Source of the DNA: RGIG8700 sp045648505
Lineage (GTDB): Bacteria > Bacillota > Clostridia > RGIG6154
Assembly (NCBI GenBank): GCA_045648505.1
Contig: JAZROD010000027.1
Coordinates: 1 to 64,000 of the forward strand
Direction: 5' to 3'
DNA: 64,000 bases
Shown here: positions 48,411 through 55,279 of the stretch, in pieces
Layout of the letters: each line of letters begins with the position of its first letter
How positions within the stretch are numbered: the first letter of the stretch is position 1
Made by a program: the position numbers and the translations under genes
Notes under the pieces: generated by a model
Databases searched by the model: none
What the model was told of the DNA's origin: nothing
Seen by the model: only the letters and a program-made list of their open reading frames with translations

Positions 48411-49106
48411 GTGAAAAGAGGTAAAAAATACTCAACTAACGCTAAGCTTATCGACAGAACAAAGTTATATGAAGCTAAAGAAGCTTTAGACCTTGTTTGC
48501 AAAACAGCTGGCGCTAAGTTTGATGAAACAGTTGAATGTCACATCAGATTAGGTGTTGACTCAAGACACGCTGACCAGCAGGTTAGAGGTGCTGTTGTTC
48601 TTCCTCACGGAACAGGTAAGAACATTAGAGTACTTGTATTTGCTAAAGGCGAAAAATTAAATGAAGCTGAAGCAGCAGGTGCTGATTTCTTCGGTTCAGA
48701 AGAATTAGTTACAAAAATCCAGACAGAAAACTGGTTCGATTACGATGTAATCGTTGCAACTCCTGACATGATGGGTGTTGTTGGTAGACTTGGTAAAGTT
48801 TTAGGTCCTAAAGGCCTTATGCCAAACCCAAAAGCAGGTACAGTTACAATGGATGTAGCTAAAGCTATCAAAGATATCAAAGCTGGTAAAATTGAATACA
48901 AGCTTGATAAAACAAACATTATCCACTGCCCAATCGGTAAAGTATCATTCGCAGCTGATAAACTCGCTGACAACTTCAATACTTTACTTTCAGCTGTTGT
49001 TAAAGCTAAACCTGCAGCTGCAAAAGGTCAGTATTTAAAATCAGTTACCGTTGTTTCAACAATGGGACCGTCAGTTAAAGTTAGCACAAATAAACTTGGT
49101 GAATAA
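48411..49106 (+). CDS. rplA: 50S ribosomal protein L1
   Basis: L1-stalk protein and translational repressor of its own operon. 231 residues, GTG start with AAGGAGG upstream. RGKKYSTNAKLIDR, TVECHIRLGVDSRHADQQVRG, PDMMGVVGRLGKVLGPKGLMPNPKAGTVT are L1 signatures. Followed by a separate promoter and leader for rplJ. Confidence 0.97.
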   Translation: MKRGKKYSTNAKLIDRTKLYEAKEALDLVCKTAGAKFDETVECHIRLGVDSRHADQQVRGAVVLPHGTGKNIRVLVFAKGEKLNEAEAAGADFFGSEELVTKIQTENWFDYDVIVATPDMMGVVGRLGKVLGPKGLMPNPKAGTVTMDVAKAIKDIKAGKIEYKLDKTNIIHCPIGKVSFAADKLADNFNTLLSAVVKAKPAAAKGQYLKSVTVVSTMGPSVKVSTNKLGE

Positions 49107-49112
49107 TTTTTA

Positions 49113-49141
49113 TTGACAAATTTAATTTAGTATGCTATAAT
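49113..49141 (+). promoter_or_regulatory. Consensus promoter of rplJ-rplL
   Basis: TTGACA (49113-49118), 17 bases, TATAAT (49136-49141), with TG before the -10. Confidence 0.85.
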
Positions 49142-49157
49142 ACAATAAATGAATATG

Positions 49158-49265
49158 TTATCCGCAGACAGCAGGGGCTTAAGAAGCATAATATTCCTGC
49201 CGAGGGTAAACCGTTTAAGACTATTAAAAGGTTTTCCGTTTCTCTGCGGAAAACCTTAATTTTTT
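49158..49265 (+). promoter_or_regulatory. L10 leader RNA with attenuator
   Basis: The leader contains the bases CCGCAGACAGCAGGGGC and CCTGCCGAGGG typical of the L10(L12)4-binding leader, then a terminator hairpin AAGGTTTTCCG (49228-49238) / CGGAAAACCTT (49247-49257) with a T-run at 49260-49265. L10 binding is known to favour termination, giving feedback on rplJL. Confidence 0.8.
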
Positions 49266-49295
49266 GTAAATCATTGAAGAGAGGTGAAAATTTAA

Positions 49296-49808
49296 ATGCC
49301 AAGTGAAAAAGTTTTAGAACAAAAGAAAGCTGTCGTTGAAAACCTTAAAGAAAGATTCCAGAATTCTGCTACAGGTGTTTTCGTAACATACAGCGGTCTT
49401 ACAGTTGAAAAAGACACAGAACTTCGTAACAAGCTCAGAGAAGCTGGTGTTGAATACACAGTTATTAAAAACACATTAGCAAGATTTGCTGCTAACGAAG
49501 TTGGCCTCGGTGAACTTTCAGATGTATTTAACGGAACAACTGCTATCGCAACTCATAAAGAAGACGTTGTTGCTCCTGCAAAAGTTTTATCAGAATTCAT
49601 CGATGCAAATAAAGAAGCTGCAGGTATTGAAATCAAAGCAGGCTTCGTTGATGGTAAAGTAGTTCCACTTGAAGAAATCAAGGCTATGGCTAAAGTTCCA
49701 TCAAAAGAAACTCTTTATGCTATGTTGGCAGGTGGCTTGAATGCTACAATCGCTGGCCTTGCAAGAGCTATCAATGCAGTTAAAGAAAAGCAGGAAGCAG
49801 AAGCTTAA
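49296..49808 (+). CDS. rplJ: 50S ribosomal protein L10
   Basis: Base of the ribosomal stalk that binds L7/L12 dimers. 170 residues: VLEQKKAVVENLKERFQNS, FVTYSGLTVEKDTELRNKLREAGVEYTVIKNTLARFA, GTTAIATHKEDVVAPAKVL, then the helical tail that binds L7/L12. RBS GAGAGGTG. Preceded by its autoregulatory leader. Confidence 0.97.
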   Translation: MPSEKVLEQKKAVVENLKERFQNSATGVFVTYSGLTVEKDTELRNKLREAGVEYTVIKNTLARFAANEVGLGELSDVFNGTTAIATHKEDVVAPAKVLSEFIDANKEAAGIEIKAGFVDGKVVPLEEIKAMAKVPSKETLYAMLAGGLNATIAGLARAINAVKEKQEAEA

Positions 49809-49863
49809 TGCTGAAAAACTATTAAAAACAAATTATTTATTTATATTTTAGGAGGAAAATAAA

Positions 49864-50238
49864 ATGAGTGAAAAAATCACAGCTATGATTGAAGAAATTA
49901 AAGCTCTTACAGTTCTCGAACTCGCAGATCTCGTAAAAGCTATCGAAGAAGAATTTGGTGTATCTGCTGCAGCTCCAGTTGCAGTTGTAGGTGGTGCAGT
50001 TGCTGGTGCAGCAGCTGCTGAAGAAAAATCAGATTTTGAAGTTGTACTTGCTGACGCTGGTGCAGAAAAAATCAAAGTTATCAAAGTAGTAAGAGAAATC
50101 ACAGGCCTCGGTCTTAAAGAAGCTAAAGATTTAGTTGACGGCGCTCCAAAAACACTTAAAGAAGGCGTAGCTAAAGAAGAAGCTGAAGAACTCAAAGCTA
50201 AGCTTGAAGAAGTAGGCGCTAAAGTAGAACTCAAATAA
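49864..50238 (+). CDS. rplL: 50S ribosomal protein L7/L12
   Basis: 124-residue stalk protein: N-terminal dimerisation helices, Ala/Gly-rich hinge (VSAAAPVAVVGGAVAGAAAAEE), C-terminal factor-binding domain with KIKVIKVVREITGLGLKEAKDLVDGAPK. RBS TAGGAGG. A strong terminator follows; rpoB, the usual next gene, is not here. Confidence 0.97.
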   Translation: MSEKITAMIEEIKALTVLELADLVKAIEEEFGVSAAAPVAVVGGAVAGAAAAEEKSDFEVVLADAGAEKIKVIKVVREITGLGLKEAKDLVDGAPKTLKEGVAKEEAEELKAKLEEVGAKVELK

Positions 50239-50266
50239 TTTCAGACCTTTAAAAATAGGTTAGAGC

Positions 50267-50297
50267 GAAGGCACATCGTATGATGTGCCTTCTTTTT
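50267..50297 (+). terminator. Terminator of rplJ-rplL
   Basis: GAAGGCACATC / GATGTGCCTTC, 11 bp, GTAT loop, T-run. A TGTAC element follows at once. Confidence 0.9.
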
Positions 50298-50298
50298 A

Positions 50299-50347
50299 AT
50301 AATTGGCATGTCTCATGTACCATATGTACACTACGCATGCCAATTAT
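50299..50347. repeat. TGTAC hairpin element, copy D
   Basis: Perfect 12-bp outer stem ATAATTGGCATG (50299-50310) / CATGCCAATTAT (50336-50347); inner hairpin TGTAC-CATAT-GTACA (50316-50330); CTACGC conserved; followed by CAAAATCTAT as in copy A. Confidence 0.85.
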
Positions 50348-50419
50348 CAAAATCTATTCCTATTTTAAAAGGTCTGCTTTTTATTTGAGAAAGTAAGACC
50401 TAAAAACAGGTCCTACCAT

Positions 50420-50456
50420 AAAGAACCTAAGCATTTGCTTAGGTTCTTTATTTTTT
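50420..50456 (+). terminator. Second strong terminator-like hairpin
   Basis: 14-bp perfect stem AAAGAACCTAAGCA (50420-50433) with 50436-50449, TT loop, then A and six T. No gene lies between it and the rplL terminator. Confidence 0.75.
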
Positions 50457-50457
50457 A

Positions 50458-50506
50458 ACAAATCCGACCACTTATGTATCAAACATACACTACGGGTCGG
50501 AGTTGT
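50458..50506. repeat. TGTAC hairpin element, copy E (with compensating changes)
   Basis: Outer stem ACAAATCCGACC (50458-50469) / GGTCGGAGTTGT (50495-50506) with one mismatch; inner stem TGTAT (50475-50479) / ATACA (50485-50489), i.e. the C-G pair of other copies is replaced by T-A on both sides. Confidence 0.8.
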
Positions 50507-50622
50507 CAAAATATCCCTCTGTTTTTAGGCTTACGGGAAGATTAATGAGTTTTTCATCGGTCTGTTTCTTATTTGAGAAAGTAAGACCTGAAAAACATTG
50601 GCACTCTAAAAGGTTGTGTAAT

Positions 50623-50655
50623 AATTGTGCATTGTGCATTGTGAATTGTGCATTG
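50623..50655. repeat. ATTGTG short-repeat tract
   Basis: Units ATTGTGC and ATTGTGA, as at 227-259. Confidence 0.7.
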
Positions 50656-50657
50656 AA

Positions 50658-50903
50658 TTAAAACTTTCCCTGCATTGTTTTGGAACTGATGCCTTCTATT
50701 TTACCAAGCTTGCCTGAAAGGGCGTTGATGTCGTCGGCTGAAGCGTTTATTATAACAGAAATTACATTTATACCTGCATCTGTTCTTGGAATTCCCATTC
50801 TGCCGATGATTTTATCGCTGAAATCGTGAAGAACAGAGTTAACCTGTTTTACTGCATCCATATCCTTAACAAAAATTCCTACTATTGCAATTTTTTCATC
50901 CAT
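50658..50903 (-). CDS. TM1266-type iron-only hydrogenase system regulator-like protein
   Basis: 81 residues from the ATG at 50903 (AAAGGAG upstream); a longer frame start is upstream of the promoter's start site. KIAIVGIFVKDMDAVKQVNSVLHDFSDKIIGRMGIP, INVISVIINASADDINALSGKLGKIEGISSKT match the ACT/NikR-like TM1266 family, often beside hydrogenase maturation genes hydEFG. No such genes are in the window, so the link to FeFe hydrogenase rests on family knowledge only. Divergent from the LOG gene. Confidence 0.87.
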   Translation of the reverse strand: MDEKIAIVGIFVKDMDAVKQVNSVLHDFSDKIIGRMGIPRTDAGINVISVIINASADDINALSGKLGKIEGISSKTMQGKF

Positions 50904-50930
50904 TTTTGTTGCTCCTTTGCTTTTTTTGAT

Positions 50931-50960
50931 AGTATACCACAAAAAGTTAAGATATATCAA
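50931..50960 (-). promoter_or_regulatory. Promoter of the TM1266-type gene
   Basis: Minus strand TTGATA (50955-50960), 18 bases, TATACT (50931-50936). Confidence 0.6.
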
Positions 50961-50967
50961 TATTTTA

Positions 50968-50996
50968 TTGACAACATTCTACTTGAATGATAAAAT
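50968..50996 (+). promoter_or_regulatory. Promoter of the LOG-family gene
   Basis: TTGACA (50968-50973), 17 bases, TAAAAT (50991-50996). Confidence 0.7.
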
Positions 50997-51056
50997 AATA
51001 ATAGGTATATTGTAAACTATGGCAGCATATCAATAGACAGCAGAAGGGGTGAAAGT

Positions 51057-51632
51057 ATGAATATATGCGTATATGGTGCGGCAAGTCAGAATATTGACAG
51101 TGTTTTCATTGAAACAGTTGAAAAACTTGGTGAAAAAATCGCACAAAAAGGTCACAATGTTGTTTATGGCGGCGGTGCACAGGGACTTATGGGTGCTGTT
51201 GCAAGAGGTGCAAGAAAATTTGGCGGAAAGGTAACAGGCGTAGCTCCCACTTTTTTTAAAGTGGACGGCGTGTTGTTTGAAGATTGCACAGATTTTATTT
51301 ATACTGAAACCATGCGAGAAAGAAAGCAGATTATGGAAGATTCTGCAGACTGCTTTATAATTACTCCCGGCGGAATAGGAACTTTTGAAGAATTTTTTGA
51401 AATTCTCACTCTTAAACAGTTAAGACGCCACGAAAAAGCCATTGTTATCTATAACATAAACGGTTATTATAACGAAATGGATAAAATGATTGAAAAAGCC
51501 ATCAGGGACGGCTTTATGAAAGAATCCTGCAGAGAGCTTTATACATACTTCGACGATATGGATAAAATGCTCGATTACCTTGAAGAATATGTACCAGAAA
51601 AAGCAGAGCCGTTCAGGTATAAAAATGTATAA
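51057..51632 (+). CDS. LOG-family (TIGR00730) nucleotide phosphoribohydrolase
   Basis: 191-residue Rossmann-fold protein of the lysine-decarboxylase-like/LOG group. YGGGAQGLMGAVARGA and the catalytic PGGIGTFEEFFE (PGGxGTxxE) are diagnostic; MRERKQIM holds the conserved Arg. Related enzymes release free base and ribose-5-phosphate from nucleoside monophosphates. Substrate here unknown. RBS AGAAGGGG. Confidence 0.9.
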   Translation: MNICVYGAASQNIDSVFIETVEKLGEKIAQKGHNVVYGGGAQGLMGAVARGARKFGGKVTGVAPTFFKVDGVLFEDCTDFIYTETMRERKQIMEDSADCFIITPGGIGTFEEFFEILTLKQLRRHEKAIVIYNINGYYNEMDKMIEKAIRDGFMKESCRELYTYFDDMDKMLDYLEEYVPEKAEPFRYKNV

Positions 51633-51678
51633 ATAACAAATGTTTACTTAAAATAAAAAGAAAAAGGAGATAAAAGAT

Positions 51679-51999
51679 ATGGCAAATGCATCTAATATTA
51701 TTAAAATCTACAAATTAAAGAAATCTGCGGCAGTTGCAGGGGCGGTTGTTCTTTCAACTATGGCGGTTGATTCTGTTTTGTCCAAAAAAGCAAACAAGCT
51801 TGTTGCTCTTGGTGTTAAAGGTATTGTTGGTGTTGCAACTGCAATCGCAACAGAAAAGCTTGTTAATAAATCTTATGTTTTTATGAATGACCTTTCTTTT
51901 AAAATGAAAGAAAAAGCACTTGAAGAAGAATTGCCTGAAGAAGAAATTGAATTCTTCTTTGATGAAGAGGACGATGTAACAGACTTTGCAGAAGAATAA
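51679..51999 (+). CDS. Small protein with two hydrophobic segments and acidic tail
   Basis: 106 residues, not recognised. A basic N-terminus is followed by two hydrophobic stretches (about 17-32 and 42-60), then a C-terminal tail with about eighteen Glu/Asp residues (ALEEELPEEEIEFFFDEEDD). AAAAAGGAG precedes the ATG, codon use matches neighbours and a terminator hairpin overlaps the stop, so it is probably real. It may be membrane-associated. Possibly co-transcribed with the LOG gene 46 bp upstream. Confidence 0.7.
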   Translation: MANASNIIKIYKLKKSAAVAGAVVLSTMAVDSVLSKKANKLVALGVKGIVGVATAIATEKLVNKSYVFMNDLSFKMKEKALEEELPEEEIEFFFDEEDDVTDFAEE

Positions 52000-52030
52000 A
52001 ATTAGTGCAACTTGAGTTGCACTAATTTTA
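51997..52030 (+). terminator. Terminator-like hairpin after the small protein gene
   Basis: 15-bp perfect stem (51997-52011 with 52016-52030), TTGA loop. It overlaps the stop codon; the T-rich end is part of the stem. Confidence 0.7.
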
Positions 52031-52051
52031 TGCATAAATATGATAAAAATA

Positions 52052-52067
52052 TTGCATAAAATTGCAA
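52052..52067. promoter_or_regulatory. Possible arginine-repressor operator
   Basis: TTGCA-TAAAAT-TGCAA is an inverted repeat just upstream of the argC -35; a related TGCATAAATATGATA lies 20 bp before. Tandem ARG-box-like placement, but the consensus fit is partial. Confidence 0.4.
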
Positions 52068-52073
52068 AAAGTA

Positions 52074-52102
52074 TTGACATATAGTGAAAAATAATGTATA
52101 AT
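52074..52102 (+). promoter_or_regulatory. Consensus promoter of the arg operon
   Basis: TTGACA (52074-52079), 17 bases, TATAAT (52097-52102). Confidence 0.85.
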
Positions 52103-52142
52103 TCGTGAATAAATATACAAAAAAGGCGTGGAGGCATACATA

Positions 52143-53063
52143 ATGACACCAAAGAAAATTTTTATAGACGGTAAAGAAGGTACAACAGGTCTTCAGATTT
52201 TTGACAGACTTCAGGGAAGAGAAGACATTGAAATAATCTCTCTTGCAGATGAAGACAGAAAAGATACCGAAAAAAGAAGAGAAGCATTAAACAACTGTGA
52301 TATTGCAATTCTCTGCTTGCCTGATGAAGCGGCAATACAGGCGGTTTCTCTTGTTGAAAACGAAAATGTTGTTATTATTGATGCTTCAACAGCTCACAGA
52401 ACTATGGATGGTTGGGTATACGGACTTCCTGAACTCTCAAAAGAGCAGAAAGAAAAAATAATTAACTCAAAAAGAATTGCAAACCCAGGTTGTCATGCAA
52501 GTGGATTTATAGCACTTATAAAACCTCTTATTGATGCAGGTACAATATCAAAAGATGAAAACTTAACCTGCCACTCAATAACAGGCTATAGTGGTGGCGG
52601 AAAGAAAATGATTGCAAGCTACGAAGCAGAAGAAAGAGACGAACTTTTCGATGCACCAAGAATGTATGGCTTAACACAAAACCACAAGCATTTAAAAGAA
52701 ATGGTACATATAACAGGTATTGAAAATCCACCTGTGTTCTGTCCGATTGTTTCAGATTTTTATAGCGGTATGCTTGTTTCAATTCCACTTTTCAAAAATC
52801 AACTTAAAAACGGATTTACTTTTGATAAAATCGTTGAGCTTTATAAAAATAAGTACAACGACGGTAATATAAAATATAACGAAAATTTAGCGAAAGACGG
52901 ATTCCTTAATTCTAACGACCTTGGGGTTTCAGAGGTTATGGAAATTGTTGTAACAGGCAACGAGGACAGAATGGTGCTTTCTGCTATGTATGATAATTTA
53001 GGTAAAGGTGCGTCGGGGGCGGCAGTGCAGAATCTTAACCTGGTGCTTGGAGGTAACAAATGA
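52143..53063 (+). CDS. argC: N-acetyl-gamma-glutamyl-phosphate reductase, type 2
   Basis: NADPH-dependent reduction of N-acetylglutamyl phosphate, third step of arginine synthesis. 306 residues from the ATG at 52143 (TGGAGG upstream; a GTG 15 bases earlier overlaps that site). PKKIFIDGKEGTTGLQIFDRL is the start of the shorter type 2 ArgC, and the active Cys lies in ANPGCHASGF. Overlaps argJ by 4 bp. Operon order argC-argJ-argB-argD. Confidence 0.95.
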   Translation: MTPKKIFIDGKEGTTGLQIFDRLQGREDIEIISLADEDRKDTEKRREALNNCDIAILCLPDEAAIQAVSLVENENVVIIDASTAHRTMDGWVYGLPELSKEQKEKIINSKRIANPGCHASGFIALIKPLIDAGTISKDENLTCHSITGYSGGGKKMIASYEAEERDELFDAPRMYGLTQNHKHLKEMVHITGIENPPVFCPIVSDFYSGMLVSIPLFKNQLKNGFTFDKIVELYKNKYNDGNIKYNENLAKDGFLNSNDLGVSEVMEIVVTGNEDRMVLSAMYDNLGKGASGAAVQNLNLVLGGNK

Positions 53064-54277
53064 TAAAATTAACAAATGGCGGTGTATGTGCTGCAAAAGG
53101 ATTCAAAGCAGGGGGCATACATTGCGGAATAAGAAAAAATAAAACAAAAAGAGATATTGCATTAATTGTTTCAGATGTTGATGCAAGTGCGGCAGCGGTT
53201 TACACAACAAACCTTGTTAAAGGTGCGCCACTTGTTGTTACAAAAAAACATCTTGAAAACGGAATTGCAAAAGCAGTTATCTGTAACAGCGGTAATGCAA
53301 ACACCTGTAATGCAGATGGTGAAGAGGTTGCAGAAAAAATGTGCGCTCTTGTGGCTGAAGAAATCGGTATAAAGGCAGAAGATGTTGTTGTTGCATCAAC
53401 AGGCGTTATCGGTCAGCCTCTTGATATCACACCAATCAAAGATAACATGAAGGCTCTTTGTGACAGTATTTCTTACGAAAACGGTCACGATGCGGCAGAA
53501 GCTATTATGACAACCGATACAAAGGTTAAAGAAATTGCAGTTGAATTTGAAATTGACGGTAAAATCTGCAAAATGGGTGGCATTGGTAAAGGTTCAGGTA
53601 TGATTCATCCTAATATGGCAACAATGCTCATATTTATCACAACAGATGTTAACATTTCAAAAGAACTTTTAGACGAAGCTCTTAAAGAAGATGTTAAAGA
53701 TACTTTCAATATGATAAGTGTTGACGGTGACACATCAACAAACGATATGGTAACAATTCTTGCCAACGGTATGGCAGAAAACAAAATAATAGACAAAAAA
53801 GACGAAAACTTTGAAATTTTCAAAAAAGCACTTAACGAAATCACAGTTGAAATTTCAAGAATGATTGCAGGTGACGGTGAAGGTGCAACAAAGCTTCTTG
53901 AATGTAAAGTTGTTGGCGCAAAATCAAAAGAAATTGCAAAAGTGGTTTCAAAGTCAATTATCTGTTCATCACTTGTAAAAGCTGCAATGTTCGGCTCTGA
54001 TGCAAACTGGGGACGAGTTCTCTGTGCAATCGGCTACAGTGGTGCAGATGTGGATGTTAAAAAGGTTGATGTAAACTTTGAATCTGCAAAAGGAATTATT
54101 GAGGTTTGCAAAGACGGTGCAGGAATAGAATTTTCAGAAGAAAAAGCAAAAGAGATTCTTCTTGAAAATGAAATCATAATTAATGTTGCTTTAAACGATG
54201 GCGAAGGTCAGGCTACTGCCTGGGGATGCGACCTTACATATGACTATGTAAAGATTAATGGCGACTATCGCACTTGA
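53060..54277 (+). CDS. argJ: Bifunctional glutamate N-acetyltransferase/ornithine acetyltransferase
   Basis: Recycles the acetyl group from N-acetylornithine to glutamate. 405 residues; self-cleaving Ntn-type enzyme with the cleavage and nucleophile site in GKGSGMIHPNMATML. C-terminal GEGQATAWGCDLTYDYVKINGDYRT is the family ending. Between it and argB lies a 139-bp gap with a TGTAC hairpin element, unlike the other tight junctions of this operon. Confidence 0.96.
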   Translation: MIKLTNGGVCAAKGFKAGGIHCGIRKNKTKRDIALIVSDVDASAAAVYTTNLVKGAPLVVTKKHLENGIAKAVICNSGNANTCNADGEEVAEKMCALVAEEIGIKAEDVVVASTGVIGQPLDITPIKDNMKALCDSISYENGHDAAEAIMTTDTKVKEIAVEFEIDGKICKMGGIGKGSGMIHPNMATMLIFITTDVNISKELLDEALKEDVKDTFNMISVDGDTSTNDMVTILANGMAENKIIDKKDENFEIFKKALNEITVEISRMIAGDGEGATKLLECKVVGAKSKEIAKVVSKSIICSSLVKAAMFGSDANWGRVLCAIGYSGADVDVKKVDVNFESAKGIIEVCKDGAGIEFSEEKAKEILLENEIIINVALNDGEGQATAWGCDLTYDYVKINGDYRT

Positions 54278-54292
54278 TAATTTTCCGTGATT

Positions 54293-54346
54293 TGCACTTT
54301 TAAGCTCGCTTGTGTACACAAAGTACACGGCGCTCACTAAAAGCAC
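54293..54346. repeat. TGTAC hairpin element, copy F, within the arg operon
   Basis: Inner hairpin GTGTAC-ACAAA-GTACAC (54312-54328) with flanking CGC/GCG and CTTTTA/TAAAAG pairing; outer stem irregular. The only copy inside an operon and not after a terminator. Confidence 0.6.
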
Positions 54347-54416
54347 AACTGACGAAAAAATTATACAAAGTGCGAAAAGGTTTTATGCACATACAAAGAT
54401 ACGAAGGAGAAAGAAA

Positions 54417-55271
54417 ATGAATCTAAATAATGCAGAAAGAGCCTCAATACTTGTTCAGGCGCTTCCATACATACAGAAATATGCAGGAAAGACTGTTGTT
54501 ATCAAATACGGCGGTAATGCAATGATAAATGAAGAATTAAAGCAGGAAGTTATGGGCGACCTTGTTCTTTTATCACTTGTTGGCATTAAAGTTGTTTTAG
54601 TTCACGGCGGTGGACCTGAAATCAGCGATATGCTCAAAAGAGTAGGAAAAGAAAGTAAGTTTGTTAACGGACTTCGTGTAACAGATGCAGAAACTGTTGA
54701 AATCGTGCAGATGGTTCTTGCAGGTAAAATCAATAAAAATCTTGTAAATCTCATTCACAGCAACGGCGGTAAAGCTATGGGTCTTTGCGGTGTTGACGGT
54801 CATATGATTGAAGCAAAAATGCTTAATGAAGAATTAGGTTATGTGGGAGATATTACAAAGGTTAATATTGAACCTGTGGAAGATGTGCTTAATATGGGTT
54901 ACATTCCGGTTATTTCAACAATCGGTTGCGACAACGAAGGAAATACATATAACATCAATGCAGATACAGCTGCATCAGAAATTGCGGCGGCACTTAAAGC
55001 AGAATGTCTTGTAAGTATGACAGATATCTGCGGAATTTTAGAAGATAAAGATGACGAAAGCACTCTCATTCAGAAAATTACAGTTGACGAAGCACCAAAA
55101 TACTTTGAAAAAGGTGTTATTTCAGGCGGTATGATTCCAAAAATCAGCGGTTGTATAGATGCAATCAAAAAGGGTGTTAAAAAGGCATTTGTTATTGACG
55201 GCAGAGTGCATCATTCTATTCTCATAGAGATACTTACTGATGAGGGAATAGGAACTATGTTAACAAAGTAG
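54417..55271 (+). CDS. argB: Acetylglutamate kinase
   Basis: ATP-dependent phosphorylation of N-acetylglutamate. 284 residues from the ATG at 54417 (GAAGGAG upstream); the open frame continues upstream through the hairpin repeat but has no ribosome-binding site there. TVVIKYGGNAM, VLVHGGGPEIS, GLCGVDGHM and NINADTAASEIAAAL are family motifs. It lacks the N-terminal extension of arginine-sensitive forms seen in some bacteria. Confidence 0.96.
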   Translation: MNLNNAERASILVQALPYIQKYAGKTVVIKYGGNAMINEELKQEVMGDLVLLSLVGIKVVLVHGGGPEISDMLKRVGKESKFVNGLRVTDAETVEIVQMVLAGKINKNLVNLIHSNGGKAMGLCGVDGHMIEAKMLNEELGYVGDITKVNIEPVEDVLNMGYIPVISTIGCDNEGNTYNINADTAASEIAAALKAECLVSMTDICGILEDKDDESTLIQKITVDEAPKYFEKGVISGGMIPKISGCIDAIKKGVKKAFVIDGRVHHSILIEILTDEGIGTMLTK

Positions 55272-55279
55272 GAGTAAAT

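Larger units (their letters stand above)
50239..50657. other. Repeat-filled interval between rplL and the TM1266-type gene
   Basis: 419 bp with no gene. It holds two terminators (50267-50297, 50420-50456), each directly followed by a TGTAC hairpin element (50299-50347, 50458-50506), and each of those is followed by TCAAAAT and later by TATTTGAGAAAGTAAGACCT (50382 and 50570). The unit therefore appears duplicated in tandem. An ATTGTG tract (50623-50655) closes it. Confidence 0.75.
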
